Both the position numbers and the translations under genes were made by a program. Positions 57,130 to 64,000 of a stretch of DNA of 64,000 nt are shown piece by piece. The notes beneath the pieces were generated by a model, which ran no database searches, was not told the origin of the DNA, and saw only the letters and a program-made list of their open reading frames with translations. Origin of the DNA: Saccharum officinarum (lineage: Eukaryota > Streptophyta > Magnoliopsida > Poales > Poaceae); the NCBI GenBank assembly GCA_020631735.1, contig CM036231.1, forward strand, positions 5,421,831 to 5,485,830, written 5' to 3'. The number at the start of each line of letters is the position of its first letter. The first letter of the stretch is position 1.

Positions 57130-58270
57130 GTCTGCATATTGTTTGACCAACGAAAGCCTCACTAGATCCTTCTTCCCGTTCACTATTCCTGTAGCCTGAT
57201 ATGAGTTATTTAGTTCGTGTCTCCTTGTTCTTGGGAAGAACCGAAGGTTCATTCGCGGCACTCGTAGACATAGTTGTATTTCCTCTTCTTTCCCTAAAAA
57301 GCTAATAAATAAAAAAAAGAGAAAAGCAGAAGCGAAAGCTCGAGTCGAAGAGTGGAGGTCGCTCGGTAACTCGAGTCGATCAGTCCCATTCATTCTTGCC
57401 CGAAACAAGTGGGCTATTCATTCCGGTGCCACCTTTGTTCAATCGAGTCCATGTTCTCCATTTCCCAAAACCCATTCGTTCACCGACCCGTGGACCAGAA
57501 GGTTGCTTGCTTGGAATTGGGCTTTCTAGCTTTCTTTAGTACAATCTTTTTGCGAGAGCAGCCCCGGGTTCGTTCCTAAGACTACACTCACAGCTTTATC
57601 TGTTCATGTTCCGGCATAGGGGATCTAGTGGTAGGATAGGGGACAGAGCTTTAGGGCTGCAGTAAACCTCATATGCGCGTGGCTCATCATAAGACCTTAG
57701 CCTGATGTCCTACCCAAAGACTTCAAAGGTAGTTACAGGACAACCTTTCCTAGTTCTAACTTCCAAACCTATAACTTGGTTGCTTGCCTGCTTCCTATCT
57801 GACCTATCAATCAAAGAAATGTTCTAGTCTAGTTCCGCGATACGGGCTTGACTGTTGCTCTGAGATAGTAGATTTCTTGGTTGAGGTACCTTTATCAAAG
57901 GCTCCCTTCCCTACTGATCATACAACAAATGAACGTGGTTAGAAAGATGGCACATCGATCTTCTCCCTGCTCGTGCTGCGGAACGAAGAAAATCCTCCTT
58001 CCTTGGAAAAATCATTCCTGACTCCGAAGTCTCAAAGAGACTTGGGTGACGCCTTCTGAAGAGCCCTTCATTCTGTGACTCAGATAGGCTAGGATTCGTG
58101 TCTCAGCCGGAAGGGGTCGTAGGACTGACTCAGACAAAGCGTTAGAAGTACGATCTCCGAATCTATAAGCTTTGGCCTGCCTTCTTCCCTTATCTAATCT
58201 CTTAGGTAATAAGAAAGTGATGTTAATTGTCATGGGCTTGCTGTTCTTTTCAACTAGAAGATATCCTGAA
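57130..58270. other. Probable nuclear insertion of mitochondrial DNA (NUMT)
   Basis: About 1.1 kb whose composition and wording (CGAAAGCTCGAGTCGAAG, CCCATTCATTCTTGCCCGAA, long stretches with few simple repeats) look like intergenic plant mitochondrial DNA and unlike the flanking intron. No complete mitochondrial gene is recognised. Borders are approximate and the origin is an inference from recognition only. Confidence 0.5.
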
Positions 58271-58556
58271 TTTGCATACATGCAGTATATAGCTTATAGG
58301 AGCTACGATGTTTGATTTCCATGCCCCTAAATTGGATGGTCAAAGAAATTGATAGCATTGGTGTCAACCATCAGTAACCTGTTGTTTGAACAAGTTTTCA
58401 TGTAACCTTGCAGCTAGATCCTGCTGATTTCTAAACTATAAATATGCTTTGACTTGCTGAGCATATCTACTAAACATTGATTGTACCCATGGTTGACCTG
58501 GATTTGTCTGCATTATTTTTTCCCTAATTCACTAATGTGTGTTTTAATCGTTGTAG

Positions 58557-59072
58557 ATAAGGTTGACCGAGCCGTGAGTAGTGCCATCTATTTCCTACTG
58601 CCTGCTGGGGAGATTGCTAGGTTGCACCGTATCCCTTGTGCTGAAACCTGGCATTACTATCTAGGAGAACCTCTCACGGTCTGCATACTTATCTGAGAAA
58701 TGACACATCTGATTCTTTAAAAAACGCTGCTCAGATCATCCATTCATTCAGGTATTTGAGGTGCACGATGATGGACAAATCAAGATGACTGTCGTTGGTC
58801 CTGATCTGCGACAGGGCCAGAGACCACAGTACACAGTTCCTCCAAACATATGGTTTGGGGCCTTCTTGACCTGCGACATTGAATCCTTTACTGAAGATGG
58901 AAGTGTGCTCGTCAAGACTCCTGTAAGAGACCCTGAACTGCATTATTCGTTCGTTGGTGTAACCTGTGCTCCAGCGTTCCAGTTTGAGGACAATGAACTT
59001 GCAACACGTGAGGACATTGAAGCTTTGGCTCCTAAGGCAGAAGCTTTCATCAATTACCTCGTACCATCTTAG
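58557..59072 (+). CDS. Cupin_5 (DUF985) family protein, 3' exons only
   Basis: Exon 58557-58678 (acceptor TTGTAG, donor ACG|GTCTGC) and last exon 58752-59072 (acceptor TTCAG, stop TAG) give 146 residues plus a split first codon. The exons encode KVDRAVSSAIYFLLPAGE, RLHRIPCAETWHYYLGEP, then QYTVPPNIWFGAF and LVPS at the C-terminus. This is the small single-domain cupin family of RmlC-like fold; HR...E.WHYY supplies the metal or ligand-binding residues. Biochemical function is not established. About 40-50 N-terminal residues (the usual PHPEGG-type start) are missing and probably encoded in the assembly gap. No frameshift or stop is present in the visible part. Confidence 0.88.
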
Positions 59073-59680
59073 ATTGCCCAGTTCAATTAGCTTGTTCTGT
59101 ATGGAAGTTGATGCTCCTAAGCACGTATTTCATCTAGAGAGTTCATGATGAACTTCGAGTGCCAATTTTCTCAAGTAGCTGTTGAAAATTGTTGTATGGT
59201 ATCCAGACGACTTATACTCGCAAAATCAGTTCTGTATGGAAGTTGATGTTTCTTATAGTTTGCCATGAGGATTTCATTCGCTGGGATTCTGGGCAGGAGG
59301 ATGAAACACCATGTTTAACCAGCTACCCGAACTTCTGCGAGAGTTTTTATGCGTGGAGTTTTTCCAGTTTCTAAGCTCCCATTTTAGGGCAACAATATAT
59401 TGTGTGTTGCTTGTTGGTGTTGACACGAAAGCGAGCCGAACACGATGGGGCAATTGAGGTAGCGTGTGTTGGGCGTGCTGCAGAGGACCAGAAATTTTGT
59501 TTTTTGAAGCACGGAAGTTCTGGCCTTCAACAGTGTCAAATAAATCCGTTGAACGCTTGCCGGAGGAATCCTATTGGGATCGGTAATGCTGGGAAGTGGC
59601 CTGTCTACTGGGCCACGACCCTAGCCCAACTACCTCTCCTGTCTTCTCGGAAGTTTCTTAAAAAAAAAAGGAAATCAGCC
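59073..59680. other. Cupin 3' UTR and spacer
   Basis: The 3' UTR of the cupin gene is expected in the first few hundred bases. A short imperfect duplication (TCTGTATGGAAGTTGATG at 59095 and 59230) is visible. Nothing else is recognised. Confidence 0.45.
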
Positions 59681-59689
59681 TTCCTGCCT

Positions 59690-60690
59690 CACGACCCTCT
59701 TCCTTCCCCACCGCGTCACACCCCACGCACAGCTTGCACCGCCTGCACGCTGCGTCGCGCTGTCGCCCGCAGCCCTGCCAGCCACCAGCTCAACCACGCC
59801 CCCACCTCCTCGCTGCTCCGACCCGACATCATGCCACCCTCCCTGCCTACTTGCCGCGCCACCCATGCCCTGGACTGCCGGACTGTCGAGGACCGCCGGC
59901 TGTCTTCTCCTAAGATCTTCTGTCACCTCCTTGAACTCGATGTGGCGCTATCTTCTCCGCTCTTCGCCAAGATCCGCTCGCCGACCTAGCTCCGTTCCTC
60001 GCCATGGGCCACTGCCTTCGGTGAACTCCACACGCCGACGAGCCTCCATGCATCCTCCCAAACAGCTTGGAGATGTTGTGCTATCGTTGAAAGCGTATGT
60101 TGCAAGCGTATGTTTCAAGTGTTTTGGATGTTTCAGAGATATGTTGCAATTGTTTTCATACGGATGTTGCAAAAGTGGATCGGGGTGTTGCATATGTTGC
60201 AATGGTTGTACTGTACATGTATGTTGCAAGCGTCTGTTCCCAATATTTTATCTGTTTTTCAGACGTATGTTGTAAGTGTGTTTTATGTGGATGTTGCATA
60301 TGTTTTACATATGTTGCAAGTGTTTTATCTGCATGTTGCGTATATTTGCAATGATTTTCAAGTGTTTTTAGGTGTTTTTGGAAATGTTTCAAACGCATGT
60401 TTCAAGTGTTTCATCTATCTTCTTTTGTATGTTGCAAATGTTGTATCTGAATGTTTTAAAAATAGATAACGTGTTGCACATGGGATGCGCGTGAGGAGCG
60501 GAAGGGGCGTGAGTGGTCCCCGCGCGGGTAACATCCGGGTGGGCGGGCCCCCGCATGGGCGCATGGGACGAGGCGCGAGCGGCCGATGTACGGGCAGCGC
60601 GGGCCTCGCGTGGTTGCGCGAAATGGGGCGTGGAAACGGATTACAGCCACGGGCATCTGGACGTCCGGACGCTAGCAGTATCATATTGGG
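59690..60690. repeat. Unclassified repeat family, copy C (uninterrupted)
   Basis: GC-rich left part (59690-60060), tandem array (60085-60470), GC-rich right part ending GGACGTCCGGACGCTAGCA near 60660-60680. It has the same order as copies A and B but no LTR insertion, so it is the best guide to the intact structure. Confidence 0.6.
60085..60470 (+). repeat. Degenerate short tandem repeat (copy C)
   Basis: Units such as GCGTATGTTGCAAGCGTATG and TGTTTCAAGTGTTTTGGATG. Cys/Phe-rich open frames on both strands are artefacts of the repeat. Confidence 0.8.
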
Positions 60691-60889
60691 ATTTGGGGCG
60701 AGCAGAGGAGCAGACCAATAACAACTAAGGTGACCTCAAATGTTGCAGAGACGGGAGAAGAACAGCAATTGGGGATGGAAGTAATGCAAAGGGATAAAAG
60801 GTAAAATGCATAAAAGTAAATTGATTTAATCGGTTGGATGTTGATATTTTAATCTGTCATCGCCCTTCAATTTATTCCTATAGGGTGGG

Positions 60890-61097
60890 AAGTACTACTA
60901 CAAAATTGTTTGTTAGCATGGTAAAAAACGATGTCTATAGATAGTTTTTGCAGCCGCATCTACCAAAAGAAGTTGTCATTATCAACTGCCCTTGAAAATT
61001 AATTTCCATAAACGGTCAATATTATCGACCGCAGTTGAGAATATTTTCAACCGCCATATGAGATGCATATCGAAGACTGCTAGGATTATTCCATTTA
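60890..61097. mobile_element. CACTA-like end with AACCGC/GCGGTT words
   Basis: TACTACAAAATTGTTT near 60894 resembles a CACTACAAAA terminus. It is followed by repeated words like TCAACTGCC, CGACCGCAGTTGAGA and TCAACCGCC. The partner end was not located. Confidence 0.4.
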
Positions 61098-61102
61098 ACT
61101 AC

Positions 61103-63163
61103 TGTAAGTGCAAATGTGGATTTTGATGATAATGACCATACAATTAGGGCACTAATGAAATTTATCGAGATGACAAGCAGGTAAAATTAAAAGGAGGATA
61201 ACATATATGATGGTGGAGCCCCTAATTACAAAAGGACACGACATTCGACTCGAAGGCGCTTATAATTCATTTTATTTTTTAAATTGAATCTAGGAAAACC
61301 CGTACTACAAAGGGAGATGCAATGTGCAAGCTTTAACGTGCAACTAAATGCTAATTCTTCCACCAAATTTCCTCAAATACCTAGCCTGGTTAGCACGTCT
61401 TTCAGTTTTCAATTTGGAGCTAACAGGTCAGAGCAGCACTGCCGCGACTAATTTTATGACCGTTGGAGAAGGGGGTATTTACTTCACCTCCATTCTCTTC
61501 CAACAGGTACTCTCGCCCATTTGCATCTGAACTCGACCAGAGAAAGCTCTCTTCCTCTCTCTCTCTCACTCCATTGGAGTACCTCAAGCTTCTCCAATCG
61601 ATTCCCCTCTGATTCTTTGAGAGATTGAGCTTCCAAACTGTGCTAGAGAGCTTTCCGACATGTTCTTCATTGCTAAAAGCACTTGGTTTGCATTCAAGCC
61701 GACGGATTGCATTTGTTATTCTTGGAGCTTGCTCCTAGCTGACTAGCACATCGCCCGTGGAGCTTGCCAACTTGTGTGACAGCCCTGGGAGGTTTGTAAT
61801 AAGTGGCGAATCCAACCTGGAAAATCACCTAGGGCGGACTCATACTATAAAATTTTGTCTAACCAATGACAACATGTATGTTAAGGACAAAAGTTGCAGA
61901 TCGAGATGTTACCTTTTAATAGTGGAGTTATGAATAATACTTGTTTCAATAGAGAAATACACTATCTATCAGAGGACTGCTGTCAATGTTGAAGACAAGT
62001 CAATTAGGGGTTGTTCCGCTGGAGCTAGGGGCTAGCCGGTTGCTGGCTGGGGCAGGCAGCACAATAGGCCGTAGTAGGCTACAGGCAGGGAGCGTCGGAG
62101 CGCCAAACAGCCAGAGGCTAGAGCGGGAGCTAGGCCAGCGATGGCTAGCGGCCGCCGAGGCACCGAACCGTGGGGGTGGGGCAGACGACAGCCGGGCGCC
62201 GGTGGGACTGCGGAAGCTCCAAGAGGCCAGGGCGGCACCATGGCAGGGCTGGGGGGAGGCAGGGGGCCGGCGGCGCATCAGTGCTGAATGGGTGGCCGCA
62301 GGATTGTGAGCGCGAGCCTAGAGGCCATGACGGCGTGTTGTCTAGTCATAGGGAAGAGCTAGAGCGGGCGAGAGGTGCCACCTGCCCTAAGGCCGCTAGG
62401 CGTGGGCTAGTGTCTGTTGGGCCGTGGCCTAGTCTCAGGCGGCCAGGCACCTAGGCCCATGACACTCTCCATCTTCGCGTCATCTCGAACTGAACGGGAG
62501 CTACGCCGCCGTCGTCTTGAACCTCGGTTCGTCGCCTCCTCGGCTTCGCCAGCGCCTACTCCTGGGGTGGGGAAGATGTGTCCGGCCATAGGGACCTAGG
62601 GCGGCTGCCCTAGCTCGCCCTAGTGGTGGCCCCGCCTCTATTTGTAATACCCCAATCATCTAGTGAAATCACTTCTTATCTCAAGAGTTCACTCTCTTGA
62701 CTTGAGAACGAGGATAGGGTTCCGTGAAACCCAAGCCTTAGTGGCTTCCTCAACAACGTGGACTTAGGCAATTAGTGGTGAGCTGAACCACGGGATAAAT
62801 CAGTGTCTCACTTGTGTTCTTGTGATTTGCATTACTATACTTGTGTTTGTGGTGATTTTAGGGTTTGATCCCGATCTACTCATGTGTGCACTTCCGACCC
62901 CTTCCAAGTGGTGAAACAGGTTCAATACAACCCCAGGAACATCATAAATTTACTCGATCTATATTTTCATTGCATAGTTTTTGATCTATAGTCTCGGGTG
63001 TTAGCCAGAGCAGCACGGCACTCAGAGAGCAGCTCTGAGCAGCAGTATTGCAGGGTAGCAGTGTTGTTCCTAGAGTAGCACTGCTGCACAGAGTTCAAAC
63101 ATCTGTTTGAGCTGAATTTTTATAGGCCTATTCACCTCCTCTAGGCTAACCCACGATCCTACA
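61103..63163 (+). mobile_element. Copia solo LTR (TSD ACTAC)
   Basis: It starts TGTAAGTGCAAATGTGG and ends CACCTCCTCTAGG...GATCCTACA, resembling the LTR at 51298. ACTAC is duplicated exactly at 61098-61102 and 63164-63168. It carries a nested hAT-like element (61801-62640). Removing it restores continuity with the MULE copy at 36565/40401. Confidence 0.88.
61801..62640. mobile_element. hAT-like non-autonomous element (840 bp, TSD TTTGTAAT)
   Basis: The ends AAGTGGCGAATCCAACC and GGTGGCCCCGCCTCTA are imperfect inverted repeats of a TAGTGGCGGAGCCA-type hAT terminus. TTTGTAAT occurs at 61793-61800 and 62641-62648. The interior (61990-62580) is strikingly GC-rich and gives overlapping open frames on both strands without a recognisable protein. 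Confidence 0.75.
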
Positions 63164-63168
63164 ACTAC

Positions 63169-63780
63169 TTAAGCCGGGTCGTCCAAGAGAGTGATAAGCT
63201 AGTTTAAATGGGGTAATTGGGCGCGGTCCCTCAAAACATATATTATGCCCTTCCTTTTTGCACAATCAAATTGTCATTTCAATGTGAACTCACCGTCAAA
63301 CTTCTCCCTTGCATTTCATATGAGCTCACTAAATCTAGGTAGCCTATGAAACAATTCCACCTCTTCCTTGATATTCTCAAACTCGCCCTTTTTTACCATT
63401 CCTCCATGAAACAAATACACTAAATGCTCCATCGTCTACAAAAATTCAAAGACAATACATCATAGATTCACTTCAAAACATACAAACAAAATGAGGCCAT
63501 GTTCTAACCTACCTACACTACAAAATTAAAAATATAACGCTAGTACAAACATATAAAGAACATGCAACTAATTTTACATGTCAACATTGCGAGCATAATT
63601 TATGTGCCACCGTGTCTATCTAAGCTTATGATCCAACTAATCATACTATAAGTGGTTCACATTCCCAAATCATTGTCTAAGAGCATCTCCACAAGATTGA
63701 GAATAAGTGACCCCTTTTCCCTGTAACCAGTGATAAAGGGGACCGAAGGCAAAAAAAAAAGCTCTAGCAGATCCCCTTTC
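63169..63780 (-). mobile_element. MULE fragment, inverted copy 2
   Basis: Reverse complement of 35930-36564. The minus strand encodes HLVYLFHGGMVKKGEFENI, EEVELFHRLPRFSELI, a shared TGA and then FDGEFTLK, i.e. a MuDR-like N-terminus. Continuity resumes left of the solo LTR at about 61050-61097. Similarity to copy 1 fades beyond 63780. Confidence 0.6.
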
Positions 63781-64000
63781 CAAACCCTGTTCTCTATTTT
63801 TTTTTTCTCTCATTTGAGAAAACTCCTCCCTCACTGCCTCAAAGAAAGGGGAGAGCAAATCATTCCCCTTTCCCTCCACACTCTAGGCCACCACATAGGC
63901 TGCCGTCACCGCTGTTGTGCTGAGCCTTTGACCTCGGGGCGCCGCTGGGTGAGCGGGCCCATCATTGTGCTGAGGCACAGTGGATAGACAAGCGAGCAAG
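63781..64000. other. End of window, nothing recognised
   Basis: T-rich then GC-rich sequence. It probably continues the unit containing the MULE copy, but the comparable side of copy 1 does not match. Confidence 0.4.

Noticed and set aside
58012..58281. 89-codon minus-strand frame as a gene
   Set aside because: Lies in mitochondrial-like intron sequence; no known mitochondrial protein is recognised.
61986..62454. Overlapping GC-rich frames on both strands
   Set aside because: Located inside a hAT-like element with no recognisable domain or codon-use support.

Overview
This is eukaryotic nuclear DNA from a grass, most likely an Andropogoneae-type genome (sugarcane, Miscanthus or sorghum relatives). 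That call is an inference from plant GT-AG introns, a plastid-targeted chaperonin gene, grass-type MITEs and SINEs, and dense nested LTR retrotransposons. Most of the 64 kb is transposable elements; I can support only three host genes. I found no operon, CRISPR array, bacterial mobile element or convincing novel defence or metabolic system.

Host genes. (1) 6500-13507 (+) is a complete five-exon gene for the chloroplast 20 kDa co-chaperonin (CPN20/Cpn21), with two tandem GroES-like domains. Its second intron is swollen to 5.8 kb by a broken RTE-type LINE, two further truncated LINE insertions and a Tourist-like MITE. (2) 33469-34131 (+) is an intronless single-AP2-domain ERF/DREB transcription factor. 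(3) 58557-59072 (+) holds the last two exons of a Cupin_5 (DUF985) gene. Its first exon is not visible and probably lies in the 100-N assembly gap at 56556-56655; the intron before exon 2 contains about 1.1 kb that looks mitochondrial.

Layout. 0.4-5.6 kb: a SINE-like remnant, MITEs, and an unclassified repeat family (copy A) split by a 2.57-kb copia solo LTR. 5.9-13.6 kb: CPN20. 14.1-25.7 kb: copy B of the same family, split by a complete SIRE/Maximus-like copia element (14489-24807) with TSD ACGTC, intact gag and pol frames, and LTRs that differ only by two small indels. 25.8-31.1 kb: MITEs, a 511-bp CACTA-type element, a fold-back element and a CACTA-like subterminal region. 31.2-31.5 kb: a plastid ndhF fragment. 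33.5-35.0 kb: the ERF gene, a MITE and a SINE with a 21-bp TSD. 35.9-40.4 kb: a Mutator-like (MULE) fragment split by a 3.8-kb solo LTR. 41.0-52.8 kb: a decayed copia element whose integrase is split by a 5.2-kb solo LTR (TSD AAGAA) and which lacks RT and RNase H. 53.8-56.6 kb: another copia remnant and the assembly gap. 57.1-59.1 kb: mitochondrial-like DNA and the cupin exons. 59.7-60.7 kb: copy C of the unclassified family. 61.1-63.2 kb: a copia solo LTR (TSD ACTAC) carrying a nested 840-bp hAT-like element. 63.2-63.8 kb: the inverted partner of the MULE fragment.

The three genes have no visible functional connection. The best leads concern retroelement structure: a gag-pol junction (gag TGA, 7-10 nt, then TAG in the pol frame) kept in three diverged copia elements and resembling a splice acceptor; inverted CpG-rich motif arrays in copia LTRs; and the unclassified repeat with tandem ATGTTGCAAGTGTTTCA-like units, present three times here.
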